Of a DNA stretch of 64,000 nucleotides, positions 26,966-36,289 are shown in pieces. The notes under the pieces are model-generated. The model was not told the origin of the DNA. It saw nothing but the letters and a program-made list of their open reading frames with translations, and made no database searches. A program made the position numbers and the translations under genes. How positions within the stretch are numbered: the stretch's first letter is position 1; every line of letters starts with the position of its first letter. The stretch lies in contig NZ_LZSE01000091.1 of the NCBI RefSeq assembly GCF_001665295.1, forward strand, positions 1 through 64,000, written 5' to 3'. Source of the DNA: Mycobacterium sp. 1554424.7 (lineage in GTDB: Bacteria; Actinomycetota; Actinomycetes; Mycobacteriales; Mycobacteriaceae).

Positions 26966-27580
26966 ATGATCGCCGAAACACCGCTATCCCGCATGTTGGC
27001 CGAGGAGCGCAAGCCTGACGCGTTGGACGCGTTCCGGCTGGCCCGGCGGCGGTTCATGGCCGGACACCGCATCGAGATGCAGGAACTTGCCGCCGACCTG
27101 GGCGTAAACCGCGCGACGCTGTTTCGCTGGGTCGGCGGTCGCGACGACCTGCTCGGGGAGATTCTGTGGTCCCTGGCGGAACCGGCCCTCGCCGCCGCCG
27201 TCGAGGCTTCCGACGGTAACGGCGCGCAGCGCATCACCAGCGCGATCGGTCGCTTCGCGGCCATGGTCGACCAAGCCGACTTCCTTCGGGAATTCGTCCG
27301 GCGAGAGCCGGAACGTGCGCTGAGAATTCTCACCACGGGCGCGGGCACCGTCCAGGCGCGTCTCGTGGGCGCGATCGAAGACCTACTCAGTGACGAGGTT
27401 TCGTGGAGCGCCCTGCGTTCGCCACTTCCGCTACGCGACCTGGCCTACCTCATCGTCCGGATCGTCGAATCTTTCCTCTACGCCGAGTTCATCACCGGCG
27501 AGCGAGCCGACATCGCGATGGCGGAGTTGGCCGTCGGGGCACTCCTCGGACGCGCAGATTCCGATTCCGGTCACGGTTAA
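26966..27580 (+). CDS. TetR/QsdR-family transcriptional regulator
   Basis: 204 residues, ATG 8 bases after GAGGAGG. The N-terminal HTH is IEMQELAADLGVNRATLFRW with VGGRDDLLGE, the QsdR-type variant of TetR (RATLFRW rather than the usual TVYRHF). The C-terminal helices form an unspecific ligand pocket. Divergent from the SDR-WS/DGAT operon and upstream of the acyl-CoA operon, so a lipid-derived effector is plausible. Confidence 0.82.
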   Translation: MIAETPLSRMLAEERKPDALDAFRLARRRFMAGHRIEMQELAADLGVNRATLFRWVGGRDDLLGEILWSLAEPALAAAVEASDGNGAQRITSAIGRFAAMVDQADFLREFVRREPERALRILTTGAGTVQARLVGAIEDLLSDEVSWSALRSPLPLRDLAYLIVRIVESFLYAEFITGERADIAMAELAVGALLGRADSDSGHG

Positions 27581-27683
27581 AGCCCACGCGTACAACGCAT
27601 TTGACAAATTCGGTGCCAGATTCCGCGCCGATTAGGTGCCGGGCTGCTCCGCAACGCGCCGGCTTTCGCCGCCACTGCTGAGC

Positions 27684-27720
27684 CTGTCCCTGCCAGTACC
27701 GGGGATAAGCGCGGTATCCC
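27684..27720 (+). promoter_or_regulatory. XRE/MmyB-type operator motif, copy 3
   Basis: CTGTCCCTGCCAGTACCGGG then GATAAGCGCGGTATCCC, 118 bases upstream of the acyl-CoA dehydrogenase start. Nearly identical in its first 17 bases to the copy upstream of the XRE gene. Confidence 0.6.
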
Positions 27721-27837
27721 GACCTCGCCCACAGCGGGCTGATGGTGAATGCATGGCCTGGCCGATCGACCTACCGGCGAATCAGCACGCGGGCCGCACG
27801 GGTGAGAACTTGCCCACCACCGAAAAGAGAGGACACC

Positions 27838-29058
27838 ATGACCGCCAAAGTCACGTTGCCGTCAACGCACCAGCCATATCTGGAGCCGGGGCAGTTGCCG
27901 GCCGACTTCTATAACTACGAGGAGTTGCTGTCGGACGCGGAGCGCGAGAAGGTCCACCGCATACGCGAATTCTTCCGCACCGAAGCCACGCCGATCGTCG
28001 ACGGCTACTGGGCACGGGCCGAGTTCCCGTTCGAGCTCGTCAAGGGATTCGCGAAGCTGGGTCTGCTGGATTGGGCCGATCCCGACTCGTCGGAGCCCGC
28101 GCCGAGCAACCTGATGACGGGCATCACCGCGATGGAGATGGCGCACGCCGATCCGTCGCTCTCGGTGTTCTTCGGGGTGCATTCGGGGCTGGCCATGGGG
28201 TCCATCCTGACCTGCGGATCCGAAGAGCAGAAGCGCCGCTGGCTGCCCGCGATGAGCCGGTTCGAGAAGATCGGCGCCTTCGCGTTGACCGAGCCGCACG
28301 GCGGCTCGGATGTGGCGGGTGGCATGGAGACCACCGCGCGTCGCGACGGTGACGAGTGGGTCATCAACGGCGCCAAGCGCTGGATCGGCAACGCCACCTT
28401 CGCCGACGTGGTCGTCGTGTGGGCTCGCGACGTCGAGACCAACCGCGTGCTGGGCTTCGTGGTCGAGAAGGGCACCCCCGGGTTCACCGCGACCAAGATC
28501 GAGAACAAGTTCGCGCTGCGCATCGTGCAGAACGCCGACATCGTCCTCGACGAGTGCCGGGTTCCCGAAGCCAACCGGCTGCAGAACGCGAACTCGTTCC
28601 GTGACACCGCGGAGATCCTGCGCCGGACGCGAAGCGGCGTGGCGTGGCAGGCGGTGGGCGTCCAGTTTGCCGCGTATGAGCTTGCGCTGCAGTACGCAAA
28701 GGAGCGGACGCAGTTCGGCAAGCCGATCGGCAAATTCCAGCTGGTTCAGGACCTGCTCGTGAAAATGCTCGGCAACGCCACCGCGTGCGCGGGGATGATG
28801 GTGCGCCTCGCCCAGCTGCAACACGAGGGTGTCTACCGCGACGAGCAGTCGGCGCTCGCGAAGGCCTACTGCTGCTCGCGGATGCGCGAGACGGTGCACT
28901 GGGCGCGGGAGTTGTTCGGCGGCAACGGCATTGTGCTCGACTACAACATCGGCCGCTTCGTCGCCGACTCCGAGGCCCTGTACTCCTATGAGGGCACCCG
29001 CGAGATGCAGACGCTGATCGTTGCGAAGTCCGTCACCGGCCTGAGCGCATTCGTTTAA
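27838..29058 (+). CDS. Acyl-CoA dehydrogenase
   Basis: 406 residues from ATG 27838 behind AGAGAGG. FAD/substrate motifs: FALTEPHGGSDVAGGMETTA, RWIGNATFADVVVVWAR, RTQFGKPIGKFQLVQDLLVK, and the C-terminal catalytic region ELFGGNGIVLDYNIGRF with EALYSYEGTREMQ (Glu base). The arrangement resembles glutaryl-CoA/crotonobetainyl-CoA-type dehydrogenases. First gene of a seven-gene acyl-CoA operon ending near 36195; XRE motif copy 3 is upstream. Confidence 0.9.
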   Translation: MTAKVTLPSTHQPYLEPGQLPADFYNYEELLSDAEREKVHRIREFFRTEATPIVDGYWARAEFPFELVKGFAKLGLLDWADPDSSEPAPSNLMTGITAMEMAHADPSLSVFFGVHSGLAMGSILTCGSEEQKRRWLPAMSRFEKIGAFALTEPHGGSDVAGGMETTARRDGDEWVINGAKRWIGNATFADVVVVWARDVETNRVLGFVVEKGTPGFTATKIENKFALRIVQNADIVLDECRVPEANRLQNANSFRDTAEILRRTRSGVAWQAVGVQFAAYELALQYAKERTQFGKPIGKFQLVQDLLVKMLGNATACAGMMVRLAQLQHEGVYRDEQSALAKAYCCSRMRETVHWARELFGGNGIVLDYNIGRFVADSEALYSYEGTREMQTLIVAKSVTGLSAFV

Positions 29059-29071
29059 GGAGACAACAACT

Positions 29072-30313
29072 ATGACGACGCAATCAACGCAACCCGTGTT
29101 TTCCGGCCTGAAAGTCGTTGAACTGGCCAGCTTTATCGCCGCACCAGCGGCAGCGACCATGCTGTCGGACTTCGGGGCCGACGTCATCAAGGTCGAGGCG
29201 CCGGGGATGGGCGACCCCCAGCGGCTGCTGAGCTCGGTCCCACCGAGCCCCGCGGCGCTCGGCAACTACAGCTGGCATTTGGCCAATCGCAACAAGCGAG
29301 GGATGTCGATCAACCTCAAGTCCGAGGGCGGCACGAAGATCCTCAAACGCCTCGTCGAATGGGCCGACGTGCTGATCACCAACTTCCCGCACGGCACCCG
29401 CGAGGGACTGCACCTGGGCTATGACGAGGTGTCGTCCTGGAATCCACGCATCATCTACGCCGACATCACCGGTTTCGGCGACGACGGACCGGACTCGCGG
29501 TTGCCCGGGTTCGACTTGACCGCCTTCTGGTCGCGTAGTGGGCTGCTTGCCTCGACCCGCGACGCCGGTGCACCGCCGACGTCTCCACCTTGGGGCAGTG
29601 GCGATTACACCACGGCCGTCGCGATTTACGGAGCGATCACCACCGCGCTGTATCACCGCGAACGCACGGGGCGCGGTGCGAACGTCGGCACCTCGCTGCT
29701 CGCCACCGGTGTATGGGCGACGGGAACGCTCGTGTCGGCGGCGTTGGCCGGCGGTAAGCCGTACGAACTGAATGACCGCAACAAACCGGTGAACGCGCTG
29801 ACGAATCCGTACGAGTGCGGTGACGGCCGCTGGATCATGCTGGCAGCCAAGCGATCGGCATTCTCGGTATTGGCCAACGCCATCGGGCGGTCAGACCTAT
29901 TGTCTGATCCGCGCTTCAGCGACGTCGAGGCCGTCAGCACGCACGCCGGTGAATTGGCCGCTCTGCTCGAAACCGAATTCCGCACCCAACCCCTGGCGCA
30001 TTGGAAAGAGGTCCTCGACAAGGCTCGCATTCCCTACGGCGTCATCCAGACGCCGGAAGAGGCCGCGGAAGACCCGCAACTGCGCGCCGCCGGGATCGTG
30101 GTGCCGATCGAGGGGGCCGCTGACTTGGACCACACGGTCAACAACCCGCTCACCCTTCGAGGAATGGCACGGGTACCGGCGCGACGTGCACCCGAGCATG
30201 GAGAACACAACGCCGAAATCCTCAGCCAGCTGGGATTCAGCGTGGATGACATCAACGAACTGGCAGCCGCGGGAGCGATTCCCGTTGCACCGGAACAGGA
30301 GACAGTGAAATGA
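29072..30313 (+). CDS. CaiB/BaiF-type (family III) CoA-transferase
   Basis: 413 residues. GLKVVELASFIAAPAAATML with FGADVIKVEAPG is the family-III opening, and GFDLTAFWSRSGLL carries the conserved Asp that forms the acyl-aspartate intermediate. It transfers CoA between carboxylates. Together with the following enoyl-CoA hydratase and carnitine-dehydrogenase-like genes, it suggests activation of a small or branched acid. The end overlaps the next start by ATGA. Confidence 0.9.
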   Translation: MTTQSTQPVFSGLKVVELASFIAAPAAATMLSDFGADVIKVEAPGMGDPQRLLSSVPPSPAALGNYSWHLANRNKRGMSINLKSEGGTKILKRLVEWADVLITNFPHGTREGLHLGYDEVSSWNPRIIYADITGFGDDGPDSRLPGFDLTAFWSRSGLLASTRDAGAPPTSPPWGSGDYTTAVAIYGAITTALYHRERTGRGANVGTSLLATGVWATGTLVSAALAGGKPYELNDRNKPVNALTNPYECGDGRWIMLAAKRSAFSVLANAIGRSDLLSDPRFSDVEAVSTHAGELAALLETEFRTQPLAHWKEVLDKARIPYGVIQTPEEAAEDPQLRAAGIVVPIEGAADLDHTVNNPLTLRGMARVPARRAPEHGEHNAEILSQLGFSVDDINELAAAGAIPVAPEQETVK

Positions 30314-31092
30314 CCACAACCGAAGTATCGACGCAACTGGTGCTCACCGAGCGGCGCGACGGCGTCCTGACGATCATCATCAACCGCCCGACCCAGCGGA
30401 ACGCCATCAGCCGGGAAGTCGCGATCGAACTGGCGTCCGCGTTGGATCTGCTGGATTCCGACCCGACGCTGTCGGTGGGGGTTCTCACCGGCGCCGGTGG
30501 CACGTTCAGCGCGGGCATGGATCTGAAGGCTTTCGCCAACGGACAGACCCCGATCCTTCCCGGTCGAGGATTCGGCGGGCTCACCCGGGCGATCGTCCAA
30601 AAGCCGTTGATCGCCGCGGTCGAAGGATGGGCGCTCGGCGGTGGCTTCGAAATGGCCCTGTCGTGCGATCTGATCGTCGCCGCGCGGGACGCGAAATTCG
30701 GTTTGCCCGAAGTAAAACGAGGACTTATCGCCGGCGAAGGCGGCGTCATCCGTCTTCCACAACGCATCCCTTACCACGTCGCCGTCAAGGTGTTGCTCAC
30801 CGGCGAGCCGATCTGGGCGGTCGAAGCCAAGGCATACGGGCTCGTGAGCGAGCTGACCGAATCCGGGGCCGCGTTGGCAGGGGCGCAAGAGCTTGCCCAG
30901 CGCATCGCGGTCAACGCCCCGCTCGCGCTGGCCAGAGTCAAGAAGGTGCTGCGCGAAACGCAGGGTCTCGATGACGCCGAGGCGTTCACCCGCCAAGACA
31001 AAGACGCACACGGACTGCTTGACACGGAGGACGCCCACGAAGGAGCGCTGGCATTCGCCGAAAAGCGTGCACCCGTCTGGCGCGGGCGCTGA
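30310..31092 (+). CDS. Enoyl-CoA hydratase/isomerase family
   Basis: 260 residues, crotonase fold. SAGMDLKAFANG is the CoA-binding/oxyanion segment and EGWALGGGFEMALSCDLIVA the second oxyanion loop; LPEVKRGLIAGEGGVIRLPQ lies near the active site, with a Glu in place for hydration. It hydrates an enoyl-CoA made by the upstream dehydrogenase. Coupled to the CoA-transferase by a 4-base overlap. Confidence 0.9.
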   Translation: MTTTEVSTQLVLTERRDGVLTIIINRPTQRNAISREVAIELASALDLLDSDPTLSVGVLTGAGGTFSAGMDLKAFANGQTPILPGRGFGGLTRAIVQKPLIAAVEGWALGGGFEMALSCDLIVAARDAKFGLPEVKRGLIAGEGGVIRLPQRIPYHVAVKVLLTGEPIWAVEAKAYGLVSELTESGAALAGAQELAQRIAVNAPLALARVKKVLRETQGLDDAEAFTRQDKDAHGLLDTEDAHEGALAFAEKRAPVWRGR

Positions 31093-31124
31093 CAACCAAC
31101 CGAACCAAAAAAGGAGCAACGATC

Positions 31125-32084
31125 ATGAGCACACCAAAGCCAGTGCGGCGCATAGCAATCGTCGGTACCGGCACCATTGGCGCTAGTTGGGCGACCCACT
31201 ACCTCGCCCGCGGCTTCGACGTCACCGCCACCGATCCCGCACCGGGCGCCGAGGCGGCGCTGCGGTCTTACGTCGAGAGTGCATGGGAGGGGGTCACGAC
31301 GCTGGGACTGGCGCCCGGTGCCTCACCGGACCGCCTGAAGTTCACCTCCGACCTGCCGGCGGCCCTCGCCGACGCCGACTTCGTTCAGGAAAACGCGCCG
31401 GAGCGCCCGGAACTGAAGGTCAAGCTATTCGCCGACATCGACGCCGCCACACCGCCGGATGCGATCATCGCCTCGAGTTCGTCGGGCATCACGATGAGCG
31501 TGATGCAGGCCGAGTGCCTTCACCCGCAGCGGACCGTCATCGGACACCCCTTCAACCCTCCGCACGTGATCCCGCTTGTGGAGGTCGTCGGCGGGACGAG
31601 GACCGCTCCGGAGACGATCCACGACGCGATGGTGTTCTACGCCTCGATCGGCAAGAAGCCGATTCACCTGAAGAAGGAGCTGCCCGGTCACGTGGCCAAC
31701 CGCCTGCAATCGGCGCTGTACCGGGAAGTGGTCTACCTGATCGGTCAGGGAGTGCTCGACGTCGCCGACGCCGACGACGCGGTGTCCTGGGGCCCCGGGC
31801 TGCGCTGGGGCGTCATGGGACCCAACCTCCTGTGGCACCTCGGGGGCGGTCAGGGCGGCATCCAGCACTTCATGGATCACCTGATGCCCCGCATGGCCGC
31901 CGGCTGGCCGGGGTTGGGTAATCCGGAGTTGACCCTGGAGCTCCAGCAAAAGATCGTCGACGGCGTTCTCGAGGAGGCGGACGGCCAATCGATCGACGAG
32001 CTTGCTGCACAGCGCGACGAAATGCTCTTCGGGCTGCTCGCCGTGCGCGCCGATTACGGGTCGGCTCCGGCGACTACCGCTTGA
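31125..32084 (+). CDS. 3-hydroxyacyl-CoA/L-carnitine dehydrogenase-family oxidoreductase
   Basis: 319 residues. Rossmann motif IVGTGTIGASWATHYLARGF, catalytic ENAPERPELKVKLF and GHPFNPPHVIPLVEVVGG (His/Glu of the 3-hydroxyacyl-CoA dehydrogenase family). The ENAPER and HPFNPP variants resemble L-carnitine dehydrogenase more than canonical FadB2. It oxidises a 3-hydroxy intermediate with NAD+. Acts after the hydratase in the same operon. Confidence 0.85.
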   Translation: MSTPKPVRRIAIVGTGTIGASWATHYLARGFDVTATDPAPGAEAALRSYVESAWEGVTTLGLAPGASPDRLKFTSDLPAALADADFVQENAPERPELKVKLFADIDAATPPDAIIASSSSGITMSVMQAECLHPQRTVIGHPFNPPHVIPLVEVVGGTRTAPETIHDAMVFYASIGKKPIHLKKELPGHVANRLQSALYREVVYLIGQGVLDVADADDAVSWGPGLRWGVMGPNLLWHLGGGQGGIQHFMDHLMPRMAAGWPGLGNPELTLELQQKIVDGVLEEADGQSIDELAAQRDEMLFGLLAVRADYGSAPATTA

Positions 32085-32110
32085 ACACCTTGGCTTGTAA
32101 GGAGAAAACG

Positions 32111-32194
32111 ATGCTGAGCCTGCTGTACGGGCCCCTGGCACTGATGTCAATCATCCTCGCGCTTGTGGGTTACGCACTGGCGCTACGCGGCTGA
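32111..32194 (+). CDS. 27-residue membrane peptide inside the acyl-CoA operon
   Basis: ATG 32111, 9 bases after AAGGAGA. Peptide MLSLLYGPLALMSIILALVG then YALALRG is one membrane segment with a positive C-terminal tail (predicted C-terminus inside). It occupies an otherwise empty 175-base gap between two genes of the same operon. Family unknown. Confidence 0.5.
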   Translation: MLSLLYGPLALMSIILALVGYALALRG

Positions 32195-32259
32195 CCCCCA
32201 CGCCGGCAGCACGTTTCAACCAGTAGTTATAGAACGATTCGCAATTGGAAGGACAAGAT

Positions 32260-33159
32260 ATGACTCTCACCCCGAAGCTGTTCGTCCTTGAAGCCAGCGG
32301 TGGCGGACGACTGTTCTCGATCAATCCCGACGGCTCCGACAAGACGGTCCTCGTCACAGGATGCGCCGTACCCGACGGCGTCGCCGTCGATGTCCAAGGC
32401 GGCCATATCTATTGGACCAACATGGGCGTTCCGGCGAGCAATGACGGCTCGATCGAGCGAGCGGACCTCGACGGAAACAACCGCATCACGATTGTTCCCA
32501 GCGGCGGGATCTATACCCCCAAGCAGCTTCATTTCGACACCGCGAGCCGAAAGCTGTATTGGTCCGACCGGGAAGGCATGCGGGTGATGCGCTGCGATCT
32601 GGACGGCTCCCAGGTGGAAACGCTGGTGCAGGCCGGCCGGGGCGACGAGGACCGGCGCGACGAGACGAACTGGTGCGTCGGGGTCGCCGTGGACCACGTC
32701 CGCGGGCACCTCTACTGGACGCAGAAGGGCCCCAGCGACGCGGGTCTCGGCAGGATTCTGCGTGCCGGAATCGACCTTCCCGCCGGTGAGACGGCATCCA
32801 ACCGCAGCGACATCGAGGTGGTGTTCAAGGACCTGCCCGAGCCGATCGACCTGGAAATCGAAGGCAGTTCGCGCACGCTGTACTGGACCGACCGCGGCGA
32901 CCCGCCATACGGCAATACGGTCAATCGGGCCCAACTGGACACCATCGGCAACAGCGAACCCGAAATAGTCGTGACCCACCTGATGGAAGGCATCGGCATC
33001 GCGCTCGACCCCGGGCATGACCGCATGTTCGTCACCGACCTGGGAGGCAACGTGTGGGCGGCCACGCTGGACGGATCCGGCAACCGACCCATCCGGGCAT
33101 TGCAAGGCAACCTCACCGGTATCGCCTATGCCGAGCTGCCCGACGGGAGGCGACCATGA
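32260..33159 (+). CDS. YWTD/six-bladed beta-propeller protein
   Basis: 299 residues from ATG 32260 behind GGAAGGA (the in-frame TTG at 32245 is not used). Repeats of YWT/S: GGHIYWTNMGVP, RKLYWSDREGM, GHLYWTQKG, RTLYWTDRGDP, which make LDLR class-B/SMP30-like propeller blades. No signal peptide, so cytosolic. Similar propellers accompany acyl-CoA genes and may act as lactonases or scaffolds; function not established. The stop overlaps the next ATG. Confidence 0.8.
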   Translation: MTLTPKLFVLEASGGGRLFSINPDGSDKTVLVTGCAVPDGVAVDVQGGHIYWTNMGVPASNDGSIERADLDGNNRITIVPSGGIYTPKQLHFDTASRKLYWSDREGMRVMRCDLDGSQVETLVQAGRGDEDRRDETNWCVGVAVDHVRGHLYWTQKGPSDAGLGRILRAGIDLPAGETASNRSDIEVVFKDLPEPIDLEIEGSSRTLYWTDRGDPPYGNTVNRAQLDTIGNSEPEIVVTHLMEGIGIALDPGHDRMFVTDLGGNVWAATLDGSGNRPIRALQGNLTGIAYAELPDGRRP

Positions 33160-34547
33160 GCATCGTCTCTGTCGCTGCAGCGGAGCCTGGGCGGCGGCAT
33201 CGCGTCGTCGTAATCGGTTCGGGTTTCGGCGGATTGGCGGCAACGAAGGCGCTGAAGCGTGCGCCGGTCGATGTCACGGTGATTGCCCGGACGCAGCACC
33301 ATCTGTTTCAGCCGCTGCTCTACCAAGTGGCGACGGGCATCTTGTCCGAGGGCGAGATCGCCACCGCCACCCGCCGGATCCTTCGCGATCAGCGCAACGC
33401 GGAAGTGCTGCTCGGCGACGTCGTGGAAATCGATCTGCGTGGCCGCTACGTGGTCGCCGAGCTGCTCGGGCAGCGCTACCAGACCGAGTACGACAGCCTG
33501 ATCGTCGCGGCCGGCGCCGGCCAATCCTATTTCGGCAACGAGCGTTTCGCGGAGTTTGCGCCCGGCATGAAGACCATCGACGATGCGCTCGAGGTCCGGG
33601 GGCGGATTCTCGGCGCGTTCGAGTTGGCTGAACGCTCGGGCAATCCGGCGCGGCGGGAGAAGCTGCTCACGTTCACCGTCGTCGGTGCGGGTCCTACCGG
33701 GGTGGAGATGGCCGGCCAGATCGCCGAGCTGGCCAACCAGACCCTCAAAGGCGAGTTCCGCCATATCGACTCCACGCAGGCACGGGTGATCCTGCTCGAC
33801 GCCGCGCCCACGGTACTGTCCCCGATGGGTGCCAATTTGGGCGGCAAGGCCCAGGCGCGCCTGCAGAAATTGGGCGTCGAGATACAGCTGGGCGCGGCGG
33901 TGGTCGACGTCGATCGCGATGGATTGACGATCAAGGATTCGGACGGCACCGCCCGCCGCATCGAATCGGTGTGCAAGATCTGGTCCGCCGGAGTGGCGGC
34001 AAGTCCTTTGGGAGCCCAGATCGCCGAACAAGCGGGCGTAGAGGTCGACCGGTCAGGCCGGGTAAACGTGTTGTCCGACTTGACGATCCCGGGGCACCCC
34101 AACGTGTTCATCATTGGCGATATGGCCGCGGTGCCGGGGGTGCCCGGCATGGCCCAGGGTGCCATTCAGGGCGCGAAGTACGCGGCACGCGCCATCAACG
34201 CCGACCTCAAGATCGCGAACCGCAACGTGAGCGCACCGTTCCACCACGCCATACGTGACCCGTTTCGCTACGTCGACAGGGGGTCGATGGCCACTGTTTC
34301 CCGGTTCTCCGCGGTCGCCAAGATTGGCCGACTGGAAATCAGCGGCTTCGCGGCCTGGTTGGCATGGCTGCTACTGCACCTGGTCTACCTCGTCGGGTTC
34401 AAAAGCAAGCTCGCCACTCTGATTTCGTGGACAGCGACCTTCTTGACCGCTAACAGGGGCCAACTCACGATTACGGAACGCCAAGCCATCGGACGATGGC
34501 CCGTCGAACATCCCATCCAACCCGAATCGGCAACCAACGCCGCCTAA
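33156..34547 (+). CDS. Type-II NADH dehydrogenase-like FAD oxidoreductase
   Basis: 463 residues; ATG 33156 overlaps the propeller stop. FAD site VVVIGSGFGGLAATKALKRA, NADH site TVVGAGPTGVEMAGQIAELA, and FIIGDMAAVPGVPGMAQGAI near the second FAD-binding region. The C-terminal ~40 residues include AAWLAWLLLHLVYLVGF, the membrane-anchoring helices of NDH-2. It would deliver electrons from NADH to quinone, taking up NADH produced by the operon's dehydrogenases. Confidence 0.88.
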   Translation: MSIVSVAAAEPGRRHRVVVIGSGFGGLAATKALKRAPVDVTVIARTQHHLFQPLLYQVATGILSEGEIATATRRILRDQRNAEVLLGDVVEIDLRGRYVVAELLGQRYQTEYDSLIVAAGAGQSYFGNERFAEFAPGMKTIDDALEVRGRILGAFELAERSGNPARREKLLTFTVVGAGPTGVEMAGQIAELANQTLKGEFRHIDSTQARVILLDAAPTVLSPMGANLGGKAQARLQKLGVEIQLGAAVVDVDRDGLTIKDSDGTARRIESVCKIWSAGVAASPLGAQIAEQAGVEVDRSGRVNVLSDLTIPGHPNVFIIGDMAAVPGVPGMAQGAIQGAKYAARAINADLKIANRNVSAPFHHAIRDPFRYVDRGSMATVSRFSAVAKIGRLEISGFAAWLAWLLLHLVYLVGFKSKLATLISWTATFLTANRGQLTITERQAIGRWPVEHPIQPESATNAA

Positions 34548-34564
34548 CGACGCAGGAGCAAGAG

Positions 34565-35452
34565 ATGACTGTCATGGTGCCAACTGACTACTCAAGCCGG
34601 CCGGTGGCCGTCGTCGGCGCCGGTACGCTGGGCCGGCGAATCGCGCTTATGTTTGCCGCACGTGGTGTCGAGGTAAAGATCTATGACCTCGCCGAAGCGC
34701 AACGACTCGCCGCGGTCGATTACGTATCGAAGAGCGTTCCGGCGCTCGTCGGGCAGCTCACTGGCGTTGTGCCTGGCTCGGTTTCGGCCGAAGCTGACCT
34801 CGCCGACGCGGTGCGCGATGCATGGTTGGTCATCGAGGCCATACCCGAGCGACTGGAGCTGAAGAAGCAAATGTTCGGGCAGCTCGACGAGTTATCGGCC
34901 ACCGACGCCATCCTCGCGAGCAACTCCTCCTCGTATGCCAGTCGCATGTTTTTGGACAAGGTGCACCGTCCCGAACGTGTGCTGAACATCCACTTCTACA
35001 TGCCACCCAAACAAAATGCCGTCGATGTCATGTCCTGCGGGAAGACCGACCCCCGCATCCTCGACTTCGTGATGACCACACTGCCGAAGTTCGGTCTGTA
35101 CCCGTTCGAAGCACGAAGGGAGAGCACCGGATTCATCTTCAATCGGATATGGGCCGCGGTCAAACGGGAGTCCCTCGAGGTCGTCGCCGAAGGCGTATCG
35201 ACACCGCAGGAGGTCGACCGGATGTTTGAAATCAACACCGGCTCGTCCGCCGGCCCGTTTCGGATGATGGATCAGGTGGGCCTGGACGTGGTCTTGGACA
35301 TCGAAGAGCACTATTGCGCTGAGCACCCCGAGTACCCGGAGGGCCCGCGTCGGCTGTTACGAAGCTATCTGCAGGCAGGTCGCTCGGGGGTGAAGTCCGG
35401 CGCCGGGTTCTACGACGATTACCCACAGCCGGCCCGGCCGATCGACTCCTAA
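34565..35452 (+). CDS. 3-hydroxyacyl-CoA dehydrogenase, NAD-binding
   Basis: 295 residues from ATG 34565. Rossmann motif VAVVGAGTLGRRIALMFAAR, catalytic LILHSSY-like segment AILASNSSSYASRMFLDK and NIHFYMPPKQNAVDVM. HFYMPP replaces the usual HFFNPP, so the substrate may differ from straight-chain 3-hydroxyacyl-CoA. Stop overlaps the following gene by one base (TAATG). Second dehydrogenase in the operon. Confidence 0.85.
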   Translation: MTVMVPTDYSSRPVAVVGAGTLGRRIALMFAARGVEVKIYDLAEAQRLAAVDYVSKSVPALVGQLTGVVPGSVSAEADLADAVRDAWLVIEAIPERLELKKQMFGQLDELSATDAILASNSSSYASRMFLDKVHRPERVLNIHFYMPPKQNAVDVMSCGKTDPRILDFVMTTLPKFGLYPFEARRESTGFIFNRIWAAVKRESLEVVAEGVSTPQEVDRMFEINTGSSAGPFRMMDQVGLDVVLDIEEHYCAEHPEYPEGPRRLLRSYLQAGRSGVKSGAGFYDDYPQPARPIDS

Positions 35453-36195
35453 TGATTAATGATCCCGTCGCGTTCGTGGGGAGCATCACGGCGCAAGGCG
35501 CATCAGATGTCGTCAATCAACTGCCGCTCTGGCTCCAGGGAATTCAGGCGGTCGCGGCGGTTGCAACGACGGTTGGCGTGCTCATCGCGCTTTATGTGGC
35601 TGTTGTCCGGGAGCCCAGGAAAGCAGCTGAAGAACGCAAACGCCACAAAGCGCAGATCGACGCGCTCCGCCGCATCCGGGGGAAACGAGTTGCGGCTCAG
35701 GCCCGAAAGGTCTTTCCCTCCTGCATGAGAGCACCGATGTTCGGTGATTCTTGGTGGACCGTCAGAATCGACAATGCCAGCAATGCGGTGACGACGATCC
35801 TCGCCGTCGAGGTTAAAGCCGTAGACACCAAAGGTGTTGAAGTGGCCGACGGTTGCGAGCAGGCCAACAATGCTATGCGGGTTGATCAGGCTTTAGATCG
35901 ATCCATCCTGGCAGCGCTCTCAACTTTCAATAGTGCATCGGAGCAGCGAAGTGACCTCCCGCCGACTTTCAAACAAGCCTTGCGGGACGCATTGATTGGA
36001 CACTTCGCCACTGCGTGGCAGCGCACCCTGTCACCAAATCAGCACGCTGCAATGGTCTACAGAACCACCGAGCCGGACTTCACGCTGCGCGTCACGATTG
36101 ATTACGAAGACCAAGCCGGTTACCAATGGCGGCGCACCGACTCCGGCCAGCCGGAACGCATAAGCACGGAACCGCGACTGACCCATCAGCGCTGA
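35452..36195 (+). CDS. Hypothetical protein with N-terminal membrane segment
   Basis: 247 residues. An uncleaved N-terminal hydrophobic segment, LQGIQAVAAVATTVGVLIAL, is followed by VVREPRKAAEERKRHKAQID (charged helix) and a soluble beta-rich domain from ~75. No family recognised. One-base overlap with the preceding gene places it last in the acyl-CoA operon. The GC content is slightly lower than its neighbours (for example runs around 35640-35760), a hint of later acquisition. Confidence 0.6.
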   Translation: MINDPVAFVGSITAQGASDVVNQLPLWLQGIQAVAAVATTVGVLIALYVAVVREPRKAAEERKRHKAQIDALRRIRGKRVAAQARKVFPSCMRAPMFGDSWWTVRIDNASNAVTTILAVEVKAVDTKGVEVADGCEQANNAMRVDQALDRSILAALSTFNSASEQRSDLPPTFKQALRDALIGHFATAWQRTLSPNQHAAMVYRTTEPDFTLRVTIDYEDQAGYQWRRTDSGQPERISTEPRLTHQR

Positions 36196-36289
36196 GGGAT
36201 CCGACGCCGCGCTAGGCGATTGCGGCTTTTCGGTGACCTGATGACCGCCGTGCGTTGGTCAACGTACTAATTCTCCACAACCGCGATGG

